DNA of 64,000 nucleotides from Thinopyrum elongatum (taxonomy: Eukaryota; Streptophyta; Magnoliopsida; Poales; Poaceae): the NCBI GenBank assembly GCA_011799875.1, contig CM022300.1:115271201-115335200 (forward strand), given 5' to 3'. Numbering within the stretch: the first letter of the stretch is position 1; each line of letters begins with the position of its first letter. The notes under the pieces are model-generated. The model had not been told where the DNA came from, searched no databases, and was given only the letters and a program-made list of their open reading frames with translations. The position numbers and the translations under genes were made by a program. Below are positions 32,711 to 44,046 of the stretch, one piece after another.

Positions 32711-35700
32711 GCCTAGTTTTAGAAAATATATTATTTGGTCACTAGCAAACCGCAGAAATAAATAAGCAAGCAACTTACGCAAGGCTATTACGGCTATTAC
32801 ACATATTACATCCACTAGGCATGAAAGTTCGCCACCAGTGCAAATATAGGTAACAGAGTAGCATATTACATACACTAGGCGTCTAAATTGGCCACCAGCG
32901 CAAATAAACGTGACAGCAAAACAAGTCCATAACTGAAACAACTTCAGAAGAGCTCAAGAAACATTATCCTGGGTATCCACCATCCTGGCAATAAGCTTAG
33001 CAAGCTTATTAGCTTTCTCCTGTTTGGCGCTAAAACCCTCTAACGCTTGCTGTTGCATCAGAAAGTATGCATCTGAATTCTCCAGGGACTTCCTCAGTCC
33101 TTCGGCTTCTTGTCACAACACAGCTGATCGATGTCTTTCAGCTTATAGTTGAGACTCAAGAAACTGAACTGATTCAGACAATGTGTTCGAAGAGCTTGTG
33201 CCAGTGGTAGTGGCCAGTAACTCGAGCACTACATCAAGACAGTACTTTGGGGTTGTCTCACTGTCTTCAAGATAGTTTTCCTTAGCTGTTTTATCAGCTT
33301 TGTTGGAGACCAACAAGGATGTCCCACTATCCTGAACCTTATCTGCATTACTTCCTTTACCATTGCTTAATAAGGTACTCTTCCCCAATATTCTGTCAGT
33401 ATTCTAAAAGAAGAAACAAGCAAACACGTAACAGGTTTAGCATGTAGTATATGAAACTTATTTCGGTGAACCAGTTCAGTAGTAAGGTGGACAGGATTAA
33501 ACTACCAAGTCTTCTATTGCGAAGTAGTACATAATAAAAGCATCAAACAAACATATATCTATGTGCTATGGTCACTGCATTGTCTTGCCAAATTAAAATA
33601 GAGACACAATTCAAATCATATCAGTTCAAGACAAAGCAGCATTGAAAGAATACAAGTGTGGGAAACTACACGTCACAACAAGATTTCACATGGGTACCAC
33701 GGGTATACATGTACAACAACACTATTGGCTCTATTGTGATGCTAGTAATGTGCATGATATGAGAAGTCAACTATATACACAATTGAAATTGAAATCAATA
33801 GAGCAATTTAGAGGAGCAAACCAGTAAAGAAACATGTTTAAACATACCTGTTGTGCCATTGGAGTTTCGATTGGATCCTTCAATTTAAAATTAAGTTTGT
33901 ATGAGTAAATATAGTGATACAAGAGCAAAGCAGTATGCACAATAGCAATGGAATCTTAAATGAGAACAGTTGTTCTTCAGGTTTAAGCACTTGTTCTACA
34001 CGAACAGAGTACAGTAAGACGCAGACATATAGTACTTCAAAATAAAAAAATGATCTCATAGACCTTACCACATTCTTGCCTCGGGACCAGTACAGAACAA
34101 GGCGTTCCCAGTCATCGTCCCATAAATGTGTCTCAGGAGAAAGTAAGGGAATTTGATGAGTTTCCTTGCTAGAGAAGTACGTTTTCTTCAGGTAATTTTG
34201 ATACTGCCACAAAGCATTCTTAAAGATAGCAGAGGTATTAGCACAGGTTACCTCATCCTGAGTTTCCAAATCGGTCCTTCTCTATAGAGAAAAATGGGAG
34301 CATTTGCACTATTATAACCAGCATGGAGGAAGAATGTATGGGACAAAGCAAAGTAATTGCCATGAATAACATTACTTACACATAACTCATGGACGAACAC
34401 ATGCAACTGGCTTTTTCCCTTCATCTTTAGTATAATATTTCCATGATGGGAAGATACACACATAGGATTTAACAACATCAAATGCGATAGATGCTAAACT
34501 ACGAATGGCTGGTTGTTCTTCGTCCACAGGAATAGGTGTACTAACTGGTGGAGTTGGTGTTCGCCGTGGTAGTCCTGGCGCTTTGGGCACTAGAGCTGCC
34601 TTACTAACTGCTCCTGTTTGGGAGCTCTGTGGTGGAGATGGTGCTGTGTCAACTGGAACTGGGTTACTATCTGTTGCGGTTGGGGTTAGATTGTGTGAAG
34701 CTGGTTCTCTGTCCATTGGAGTAGGGGTACAATCTGTGAGAGTCTGGGTTATGTGTGGTAGGGCTGGTTCTTGGGCATGTACAACCGGGGTGCTATCTCC
34801 ACCAAGAGGTAGCACTGTTTTATTTGAAGACTGTCTTTTTACTCCGCTAGATACTGCCATCACCCCCTCCAATTCAAATGGCTGATAAACAAGAAAAGTA
34901 GTTGAATGTACATACCTTGTAGGAGAGACAGATGCAATAGATAATGTGGAAAAAAGAGGGCATGAAATAGTTCACATATATATGGTTTAACTGAAAAGGA
35001 TAGCATGACATAATTTCACATATATGATGTCTATCTAAGCTCGATAGCATAACATGACATAATTCAAAGATATGATGACTAACTAAACAGGATGGCATGA
35101 GATAATTATATGATGTCTTTAGTAAACAGGTTCGCATGACATAATTCACGTACATGTTATCTAAGTAATCAGGATCGCATGATATAATTCACATATGTGA
35201 TTTATATACTAAGCAGATGGCATTCGCATATATGATGTCTGAACTAAGAACATGGTGTTGAACATTGTCTATATGATGTCTAAACTATGCAATGCAAGAC
35301 ACCATATGCATGATATGAGCAGTATAACCGTGCCAGGTTAGAGCATACACCTCGGTGGGGGAATAGGAATGGTCATCTGTCTCTGAATCCATCTTTGAGG
35401 AGCTATCTGGACCCAACAAGAGATCTACTTCGACAGGTAGCATTGTCTGCTCTGAAGACCTTGTTTTCACTCCAGATTTTTCCATCACCCACTCAAATGG
35501 CTGATTCACAGGAAGAGTAATTGAATGTACAAACATTGTCGACAAATGGAAATGTAATGAAGAAAAAGAATTGCAAGATATAATTTAAATATATGATGCC
35601 TGGCTAAACAGGATGGCATTGCATATTTCACATATATTATGGATGGCCAAAAAAGATGAGATTGCATAATTCACATATATGATATATAAACTAAACAGGT

Positions 35701-36640
35701 GGCATTACAGAACATGTCTAAACTAAGCAGATAACATATATGATGTCGAAAGTAAGCACTACAAGGCAACATATGCATGATATGACCAACATCATCATGC
35801 CAAGTTAGAGCAAACACCTCGGGGGGTAAATAGGAGTGGTCAGCTCCTTCTGAAACCGCCTCCAAATAGATATCTTCCTCAGGATTACAATCTGGAGGAG
35901 GGGAAGGGTTTGCCATTGCACCCACCATGGAGCGATGTCTGCATGACATTGTATTGCCACGCAAAACTCTTGTATTTTTCTCTACATGTTCAGCATGATT
36001 GTGTACAATATCTGACATGCACACAAAAAAATAGTGAGATTATGTAAGGAGAGCATGCAGAAATCTAGAGTGATGGTAACAACCAGTGGATAGATCCAAA
36101 AATGATGATAGTAGGTTGATGATAGCTTTAATTAATAAAACGACAGATGATGATTGTTTTACTGTTTGTTTCCCATCCAAGATGAACAACATAGACCTAC
36201 CCTACGTGAACCAGATAATAGACAGAGATACTATTCATTGCTGCCTCGATATGTGCCCCACAAGCATTTTAAAACTCAAGTTTGAACATTAATTTGGACC
36301 TGACTTGGAGTGTAAGAGGTGAACAGGATGATAAAGTAGCAGGTAATATTAAGCAATGCATAACATAAGCAGAAACAAAAGAGTGCGACCTCTCTTGTGG
36401 ACCCGTGTACTCCTCAGGTTCATCTGCTGAGTCGATGATGGTGATGCAGTTGCGGTGGGTGCCGGCGGCAGGGAAGGAGATTTGAGGCGGCGAAAGATGG
36501 TCAGGAGTCGTGATGTCTGGTATGGTGGACGCTTCTGTCGGTGGAGTAGCTCAGGTGAGGTGGACGGCGTCACGGCAGGAGCAGGACAAACCACACAAAG
36601 TTTTCTTCGACACCTATCTGTAACTGAAGTAATTCTGTAA

Positions 36641-37034
36641 GGGCTCCTTTGGCTTGCAGGATTCTAAAAATGCAGGGATAGGAAAAACACCGGAAATGGA
36701 TAGGAATGCACGTGGGAAACAAAGCATTTGTAAACACATGATATCTGTCAACTTGGGTGTTTGGTTCATAGGAATTGGAAGAGCAGAGGAATGCAAAGAA
36801 ACATGGCCAAATTAAAGTGAAACCATATGAAAATGTGTACAGTTAGAATGTTATTTTGCCACTAATGCACTTAGTCTTCTTTTCATGCATAGGATTTTGA
36901 AATGTAGGTCCAGGTGGATGTTTTGCTCCATTCCTTTCAACCAAATGCAGGAATAATTGAATAGTAGAGGACCATAGGAAAATTTCCTATTGCTATGTTT
37001 TTCCTTCACTTTTTCCTTTGAACCAAAATAGCCC
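36641..37034. mobile_element. Tourist-like (PIF/Harbinger) MITE with TAA target duplication
   Basis: The terminal repeats are GGGCTCCTTTGGCTTGCAGG and, reversed, GGGCTATTTTGGTTCAAAGG. It is flanked on both sides by TAA (36638-36640 and 37035-37037). No ORF. It sits in an intron between two related exons of the CACTA gene. Confidence 0.85.
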
Positions 37035-37299
37035 TAATGGATCGACATGAATGTAGAGTAATAAGTGATGTGACAAGTGTACAACCTCTTTGGCGTAGCC
37101 CTGTCGACCTCAGCATCATTGGGTTGGTCGCTGAAGAAGTTGTGGCAGTGGTGGCTGTCGGAGGTGTGGAGGAAGATCTGAGGTGTCTATAGACGGCGTC
37201 CAGGGTACTGCTATGTTGTGATGGATGGTTCCTTCGTTGGAGCAGCTCCGGCGAGCCGTAAGACGTCAAGGCTGAAGCAGTACAAGACAAACATCGTTA

Positions 37300-37980
37300 A
37301 TCTCAAGTGGGATTCTAATAGCATCTCCAATAGATGATGTAAAATACATTACCAAAAAGTGGTAGATGTCAAATTTACATCACCAAAAAACACCAGACTA
37401 CAATAGATGAGGTAAAAACTGTTGACTCTAAACTTAACTGTCGAAACTGAAATTTACTGTGGAATCTGAATGTTACTGTCGAAACTGAACGCACTGGTAG
37501 TAGAGAGGCACTTCACATGTAGTTTAGGCCGCTCGAGCACTAGTAGAAGAGAAACGGTGATCTAAATTAGCAGGCGATCGATAGGGAACACAGTAGCAGA
37601 TAGTAGCCGGAGCAGCAACGCCTGGAGCAGCAGCGCGAACTAGAGCCAGAGCAGCAACTCGTGTAGCTGCAGCAACCCGTGTACCAGCATCAACAGCGCG
37701 AGCGAGAGCAAAAGCAGAGAAGCAACACGAGCGAGGGGAAGAGCAGAGCAGCAGTGTGACCGAGCGAGAGCCGGAGCAGCAGCAGCAGCAACAGTGCGAG
37801 TGAGCAAGAGCCAGAGCAGTAGCTCCGGCTGGTATGGACGCCGCCGCCGAGGGAGCCTCGCACTGGGTGAGAGCCGCCGTGGAGATGTCACCGGTGGTGC
37901 CGACTACGAGGTAGCCGCGCCATGGGGGAGCAGGATCGAGCACCGGCGGCGCCGGGAGGTCAAATTAAGGAGAAGGTGCG
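37300..37980. other. Intron-like sequence with A/T-rich and CAG-rich low-complexity parts
   Basis: 37310-37500 has short inverted motifs (GATGTAAAATACATTACC; GATGTCAAATTTACATCACC) resembling an old MITE without clear ends. 37590-37830 is rich in GAGCAGCA repeats. No coding call is made. Confidence 0.35.
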
Positions 37981-38242
37981 ATGCGATGAGTGTACAACCT
38001 CTTTGGTGGCACCAAGTAGGCCTCGGCTTCATCCAAGGAGTTGGTGAGGATGCTGCGGTTCCGGTGGAGCAGGTTAAGGTGGCGCTGTGGGGATGGAGCA
38101 GCCGCGATAGATGAGGCGATCGTCGGAGCAGCTCCTTGGAGGTGGAGGACGGGGCGGCTGAACCGGCGGGATGACGAGATCGATGACGGATCCTCATCCG
38201 GGGGGTGGATGAGGGACGTTGAGCTATTGTGGTGGACGATGA

Positions 38243-39832
38243 TGTCACTTGAACTACGTCGGTATTTCCCCAAAGAGGAAGGGATGATGCAGCATAGCTA
38301 CGGTAGGTATTTCCCTCAGTTATGAAACCAAGGTATCAATCCAGTAGGAGAACCAAGCAACACTATGTAAACGGTACCTACACACAAAGAACAAATACTT
38401 GCAACCCGACGTTAATGAGGGGTTGTCAATCCCTCAATGGGTAACGGTGCCAGAAATTGTATAGTTGACGGGATAAAAATTGTGATAGATTGGATAAATA
38501 GATCTCGATAAACGCGAAATAAAATAAGTAAAGAAAAAGTGCAGCAAGGTATTTTTGGGTTTTTGGAATTATAGATCTGAAAAGAAAAGCGAATAAAAAT
38601 AGATCTCAAAGCAAATATGATAAAGAATAGACCCCGGGGCCGTAGGTTTCACTAGTGGCTTCTCTCAAGAAAAATAGCATACGGTGGGTAAACAAATTAC
38701 TGTTGGGCAACTGATAGAACCTCAAATAATTAAGACGATATCCAGGCAATGATCATTATATAGGCATCACATCCAAGATTAGTAGAACGACTCCTGCCTG
38801 CATCTACTACTATTACTCCACACATCGACCGCTATCTAGCATGCATCTAGTGTATTAAGTTCATGGAGAAACGGAGTAACGCAATAAGAACGATGACATG
38901 ATGTAGACAAGATCTATTCATGTAGGAATAGACCCCATCTTGTTATCCTTAATAGCAACGATACATGCGTGTCTTGCTGCCCCTTCTGTCACTGGGAAAG
39001 AACACCGCACGATCAAACCCATCACAAAGCACCTCTTCCCATGGCAAGAAAAATCGATCTAGTCGGCCAAACTAAACCAAAGATCTGAAGAAGAAATACG
39101 AGGCTATAAGTAATCATGCATATAAGAGATCAAAGAAAACTCAAATAACTTTCATGGATATAGATCTGATCATAAACTCAAAGTTCATCGGATCCCAACA
39201 AACACACCACAAAAAGAGTTACATCAAATAGATCTCCAAGAGACCATTGTATTGAGAATCAAAAGAGAGAGAGAGAGAGAGGAAGCCATCTAACTACTAA
39301 CTATGGACCCATAGGTCTATGATGAACTACTCACGCATCATCGGAGAGGCACCAATGAGGATGATGAACCCCTCCATGATGGTGTCTAGATTGGATTTGG
39401 TGGTTCTGGAACTTGTGGCAGCTGGAATTGTGTTTCGTCGACTCCCCTAGGGTGTTCTGAATATTGGGGTATTTATAGAGCGAAGAGGCGGTGCGGAGGC
39501 GGCGAGGTGGGCACAACCCACCAGGGCGCGCCTGGGCCCCCAGGTGCGCTCAGGTGGGTTGTGCTCCCCTCGGAGCCCCCTCTGGTACTTCTTTGGCCCA
39601 AGTTGTGTCTTTTGGTCCATAAAAATTCTCCAAAAAGTTTCGCTGCGTTTGGACTCCGTTTGGTACTGATATTCTACGAAGTAAAAAACAACAACTGGCA
39701 CTTGGCACTATGTCAATAGGTTAGTCCCAAAAAATGATATAAAGTTGCTATAAAATGATTGTAAAACATCCAAGAATGATAATATAACAGCATGGAACAA
39801 GCAAAAATTATAGATACATTAGAGACGTATCA
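38243..39832 (-). mobile_element. LTR of a minus-strand retrotransposon (TGATACGTCTC family)
   Basis: On the minus strand it starts TGATACGTCTCTAATGTATC at 39832 and ends AACTACGTCGG-side ...AAGTGACA at 38243. The adjacent internal sequence on the minus strand ends GGAATTAAGCTTGGGGATGC, a polypurine-tract-like junction. The Athila-like element has an equivalent junction at 52147 (GGCTTGGGGGAGT then TGATACG), so the two families are related. A (GA)n run lies at about 39264-39283. Only one LTR of this element is in the window. Confidence 0.7.
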
Positions 39833-40500
39833 GCATCCCCAAGCTTAATTCCTACTCGTCCTCGAGTAGGTAAATGATAAAAACAGAATTTTTGATGTGG
39901 AATGCTGCCTATCATGTTCATCACATATTCTTTTCTTTGTAGCATGGACATTTGGACTTTTATATGGTTCAAAGCAATAGTCTAGTTTTGACATGAAGAT
40001 TTAAATACTCAAGCATATCAATAAGCAACCATGTCTTTTAAAATATCAACACTAAAGAAAGTTATCCCTAGCCCATCATGCTCAATAATTGATCCATTCA
40101 TGAAACACACACGCATATTAGCTACATCCAATGCTCAAGTTAGTGCCCCTTAGTTGGTGCTTTATAAGAGAAGATGGAGACTCAAATAAAAATAAAAATT
40201 GCATAAAGTAAATAGAAAGGCCCTTCACAGAGGGAAGTAGGGATTTGTAGAGGTGCCAGAGCTCAAAGCAAAAAAGAGAGATAAAACATTTTGGGTGCCA
40301 TGCTTTTCCTGTGAACGAAAACGATCGAGTAGTTCCCAATACTTTCCATGCTAGATATATCATAGGCGGTTCCCAAACAGAAAATAAAGTTTATTCCTTT
40401 TTCCACCATACTTTCACATTCCACGGCTAGCCGTATCCACGGGTACCGTCCATACCAACACTTTCCAAGGAATTTATTATTTGACAACATAAACTAAATT
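39833..40500 (-). mobile_element. Internal 3' part of the same minus-strand LTR element, truncated
   Basis: Minus-strand blocks match the 3' internal region of the Athila-like element at 51490-51700, for example GAGCTCTGGCACCTCT, AAATCCCT and GAAGGGCCT, and the GGAACCGCCTAT motif near 40375. No ORF is retained. Similarity fades near 40500. Confidence 0.6.
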
Positions 40501-41140
40501 CATTTTTCAAAACTATGAATCCATGTTATGTCCAATTAAATTTTTTTGCTACTTGTATAATGCATGTAACCTACTCATACGAACATTTTACTGCATTCCA
40601 AATGTATATACTAGCGCTGCAATTCGAACTAAATTTGAATTCGTTTCTCTATTTGAATAAGAATCTACAATCATGATTGTTGCCAAGTTAAACCATCATT
40701 TGTATATTATCTTAACAACACACCACATGATTACTATAGAGTTAGATATGAACTATATGTACTATATATATGAACTCGAATTCAAAATTTTGAATACACT
40801 TGATGTTGATTCCAAATAATAGTACATTTGAAGTACTAGCTAGATCTTCATAATCTAAACCATGTTTCATATGTACATTGTATTTATCACACAAAGTATA
40901 GTGCCCCGCCCCCTACATTATGACAAGTATTTAGGCCTGAGCTGCAAAAGCCACACATTATCACAAATTCAAAAAAAATTATATATATTATATGTAGTAT
41001 AACATGTTCATGACCACACCATGCGTATCACCATTATATTCATGCATATGCATCGGTTTAAAACACTATGATCTCTTGTTCAAATATCTAAATCCACTTT
41101 TATAATGAATTATGATCTCTGTTCGTCTTTTACACCCACA
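40500..41140. other. AT-rich DNA without recognised features
   Basis: About 70% A+T by eye, no ORF of note, no terminal repeats recognised. Confidence 0.4.
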
Positions 41141-42330
41141 CAATCCTCTTCTCTTTGTAGCTAGGCTAACTTTCGCTCGTGCATGCACACTCCCGCCTCC
41201 CTCTCACCCTCCCTCGGCATTCTCTCCATCGCGCACATTCAGTATTTCTCTTTAGGTCGTTCACCCACAGAATGTGTAGGCCCTCCAGCTCCTTCTTTCT
41301 GGCACACACCGATCGATATACCTCTCTAGCCAGGCGAACCTACCACAAACACATGTTTCCCTCTTCTCTTCTCATCGTCCATGCCCCCTCTGTCTAATAC
41401 GGTTCCACGCACGTGCACACTCCCGCCCCTCTTTTCATCGATCTCATACTCGCACACTCCTCCCCCTCGATATAGTCGGCCTCTCGCACCACCTCCTAGC
41501 CGCATCCCTCTCTCTCTATCCGTCTCTCCGGGCCTTATTTGCTTCTAACACATGCATGCATGTATACCTACCGATCTCCCTACATATATCTAGGTCGACT
41601 ATAACTCTTTTTCCCCATGCACCGATCGACGTACCTCACTAGTTATGTCTCTCCCTTTCTCCGACACACGACGATTGATCTTCCTATATAGTTACGTCTG
41701 CTTAACACAGCCATATCGCCCCCTAGCCATATCGTCCCCCAAGCCATATCGTCCCCCCTCATCATCCTTGCATGCCTCCCGACCCGTCTCACACACGCAC
41801 GTGCACAGACAGGCACACATCCCCTCTCTTATTGATATTGCAGACGTACCCTCCGTTTGTCTAGCAGGCCTCTCCCACCATTTGCGAGAAGCAACTCACC
41901 CACCAACCCTCTGACACTATAGCTTTGTCTCTATCTGAACCTTATTCCTCTGCTACACATATGCATGGATGCCGATCGATCTCCGTCAATACATAGCTAG
42001 GTCTCTCTCCTTCTCCACACATATACCAGTCGATCTACCTCTCTATAGTTAGGTCTCTGACCCCCCCACACACCGATAGTCGAACGCCGTAGGTAGGTAT
42101 TCATGCCACAGAGACAAAATGCACCTCTCCCCTCTCACATTCTAGTAGGCCAGCCGCCCTATATCTTTGACGTGGGCAAACAAAAATTCGATGGCACTCT
42201 TTATCGATCGCGCACCCACACACTTCATCCCTCTCTTTGATTCTATTGATATCTCACGACGATGATCCCTCCACTCTCTTCTCGTGGATCGCTCCCTCTG
42301 TATATGATATATCTAGGCCTCTGTTTCACA
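41140..42330. repeat. Pyrimidine-rich degenerate repeat region
   Basis: The motif ACCGATCGATnTACCTCTCT, often followed by AGnTAGGTCTCTCTCCTTCT and CCACACACA, recurs with much variation at about 41310, 41560, 41625, 41965, 42010 and 42060. The strand is strongly biased to C and T. Plus-strand ORFs here are open because of the bias, not because they look like proteins. Confidence 0.55.
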
Positions 42331-42564
42331 CACATTGCATATGTTACATTTTTTTGTTTGAGATATCATCGACAGATTGCCTCTGTTTCGCACAAACCAT
42401 CTCTCTCACAAACACCCACGTATGTGGGGTACCTTCACGTAGAGAAGAGGTGCACGCACGATGCACGTACTCATGTCTCGTTCCCGGCCACACCCACGCG
42501 GGTACACGTTGGAGCCATTTCTGTATGAAAAGGCAACCCACGTGATAATTTGACGCGTGGAGCG

Positions 42565-43656
42565 TGTTGGGGAACGTTGCATGGAAAACAAAAAAAATTC
42601 TACCAACACGCAAGATCTATCCATGGAGATGCATAGCAACGAGAGGGGAGAGTGTGTCTACGTACCCTCGTAGAATGTTAAGCAGAAGCGTTTATCAACG
42701 TGGTTGATGTAGTCGAACACCTTCACGATCCAACCGATCAAGTACCGAACGTACGGCACCTCCGCGTTCAACACACATTCAGCTCGATGACGTCCTCGCC
42801 TTCTTGATCCAGCAAGACAGGCGAAGTAGTAGATGAGTTCCGGCAGCATGACGGCGTGGTGACGGTGATGGTGAAGTGATCTCCGCAGGGCTTCGCCGAG
42901 CACTACGAAAATATGACCGAGGACGAACTAGAGGGAGAGGGGCGCCGCACACGGCTTGGGGATCATGGTGTGTTGTGCCCCTCTCCCTCCACACATATAT
43001 ATAGGTGGGGGGGGGGGGGGAGGAGGGGAGGCAGCCTAGGGCTCCCCCAAGGGGCCGGCGGCCACCTTGGGCGCCTACCCTGGCTGCGTCCCCCTTTCCT
43101 TCTTTGGCGCGCGGGGGGAAGGCAAAAGGGGGTGGTCGCCCCCCTTTTCCTTTCTCTTAGGTGGAGGGGAAGGCAGGAGGGGCTAGCCCTCCCCCTTTCC
43201 TTCCATAGGGCTATTGGCTAGGGAGAGGGCACGACGGCCCCCTTGTGGGCTGGTGTGTGCCTCCCCTTGGCCCATTAGGCCCATATACGTCTCGGGGCAT
43301 CCCGGAACCCCTTCCGGTGATCCGATGACTACCCGATACATTCCGAAACCTTTTCGGTGACCAAATAGCATCATCCTATATATCAATCTTTACCTCCGGA
43401 CTATTCCGGAGCTCCTCGTCATGTCCATGATCTCATCCGGGGCTCCGAATGACATTCGGTCACCAATTCACATAACTCATATAACACTATATTGTCAACG
43501 AACGTTAAGCGTGAGGACCCTACGGGTTCGAGAATGATGTAGACATGACCGAGATGACTCTCCGGTCAATAACCAATAGCGGAACCTGGATGCCCATATT
43601 GGTTCCTACATATTCTATGAAGATCTTTATCGGTCGAACCTTTATGACAACATACA
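42565..43656 (-). mobile_element. 3' part of an Angela/BARE-1-like copia LTR (minus strand), the missing end of the copia element at 53806
   Basis: The plus strand opens TGTTGGGGAACGTTGCATGG, the reverse complement of the LTR end ...CCCCAACA at 55603. It then follows the LTR at 53806-55603 in reverse to about LTR position 700 (ATGTTGTCATAAAGGTTCGA). It is flanked on its outer side by GAGCG (42560-42564), the reverse complement of the CGCTC before the LTR at 53806. The LTR copy at 60853-61540 covers positions 1 to ~688 and stops where this piece begins. Confidence 0.9.
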
Positions 43657-43768
43657 ACAATGTGGGAAGATAGCAGGACGATTGTTTATCTAAAACATTG
43701 CGAGGACGAGATTGCAACCTGAAAAGTACACCTATTCGCAAAAAAACATGGAAAGTACGCCGGCCCAG

Positions 43769-44029
43769 CTACGTTTTGGGCAAAGAACTAGGGAAGATCC
43801 ACATGCAGCAATGTGGGAAGATGGGTAGTGGAGCAAGGCCGGAGGAAGCTGTACTTGAGGGTCGTCGGGATGCAACTAGGAGGGCGCTGGCGGCCGGGAT
43901 CTTCCCATACTGCGGCAGCGAGCAAGTGGCGAAGGCCCTACCGCACCGGAGCTTGGTCAGAGAGAATGGCGGGTACCGCAGATCGGGACGTGCTGCCTTG
44001 ACGCCGTCGAACGGAGAAACGATGCACAT
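43769..44029 (-). CDS. Short ORF of a gene-like unit, separated from its promoter by an LTR element
   Basis: Minus-strand ORF of 86 codons: MCIVSPFDGVKAARPDLRYP, then FSLTKLRCGRAFATCSLPQY and ending IFPSSLPKT. I do not recognise a family. The argument for a gene is context. In the same orientation, ~17 bp upstream of the ATG is the Athila-like insertion (44047-53537), and beyond it, at 53538-53652, are a TATA box and a C/T-rich leader. Without the insertion the ATG would lie ~95 bp from the presumed start. Downstream (43768-43657) the unit runs into the inversion breakpoint, so the 3' part may be cut off. It could also be a chance ORF or an unrecognised element fragment. Confidence 0.35.
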   Translation of the reverse strand: MCIVSPFDGVKAARPDLRYPPFSLTKLRCGRAFATCSLPQYGKIPAASALLVASRRPSSTASSGLAPLPIFPHCCMWIFPSSLPKT

Positions 44030-44046
44030 CCTCCCTTTTCGTCGAC

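Larger units (their letters stand above)
26169..38242 (-). mobile_element. CACTA-type DNA transposon, left terminus present, right terminus not found
   Basis: It begins CACTACAAAAAAACCACTTC, a CACTA terminal repeat, followed by subterminal repeats of CTTCCGTGATGATACG-type and CATGACGAT motifs (26189-26390). GGCCCA-rich sequence follows on both sides of the inserted solo LTR, then a minus-strand multi-exon gene (32954-38250). No GTAGTG terminus with matching subterminal repeats is seen up to 38242, where another LTR element begins, so the right end is deleted or outside. The gene lacks a recognisable transposase core, suggesting a non-autonomous element. Confidence 0.65.
32954..38250 (-). pseudogene. 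CACTA-encoded multi-exon gene with repeated exons (Ptta/En/Spm-type ORF fragment)
   Basis: Exon blocks from the N-terminus: about 38250-37983, 37272-37089 and 36590-36392 (three related Ser/Pro-rich exons with S-x-ELL at the start and QRGCTL or KRGRTL at the end); about 36024-35818 and 35510-35330 (both with DHSY-x-P-EV-ALTWH); 34881-34400 (starts PFELEG, like PFEWVM of the exon at 35510; both then have SGVK-x-x-SS-x-x-T-LP). At about 34283-34071 are ALWQYQNYLKKTYF and HLWDDDWERLVLYWSRGKN, resembling the W-x2-Y-x2-LK and W-x2-LV-x-YW pattern of plant Ptta/En/Spm ORFs. The last exon, 33403-32954, is coiled-coil, with in-frame TAA and TGA codons near 33145 and 33115. No DDE core was seen. Confidence 0.5.

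Noticed and set aside
37524..37943. 139-codon Ala/Arg/Cys-rich minus-strand ORF
   Set aside because: It is translation of GAGCAGCA-type repeats; neighbouring frames are open too.
41179..42545. Plus-strand ORFs of 72-102 codons in the pyrimidine-rich region
   Set aside because: The frames are open because of strand composition bias; there is no start context, splice pattern or conserved motif.
42565..43656. An independent solo or truncated LTR insertion
   Set aside because: It stops exactly where the 3' LTR at 60853-61540 stops and shares that element's 5 bp target duplication, so it is better explained as the other half of that LTR.
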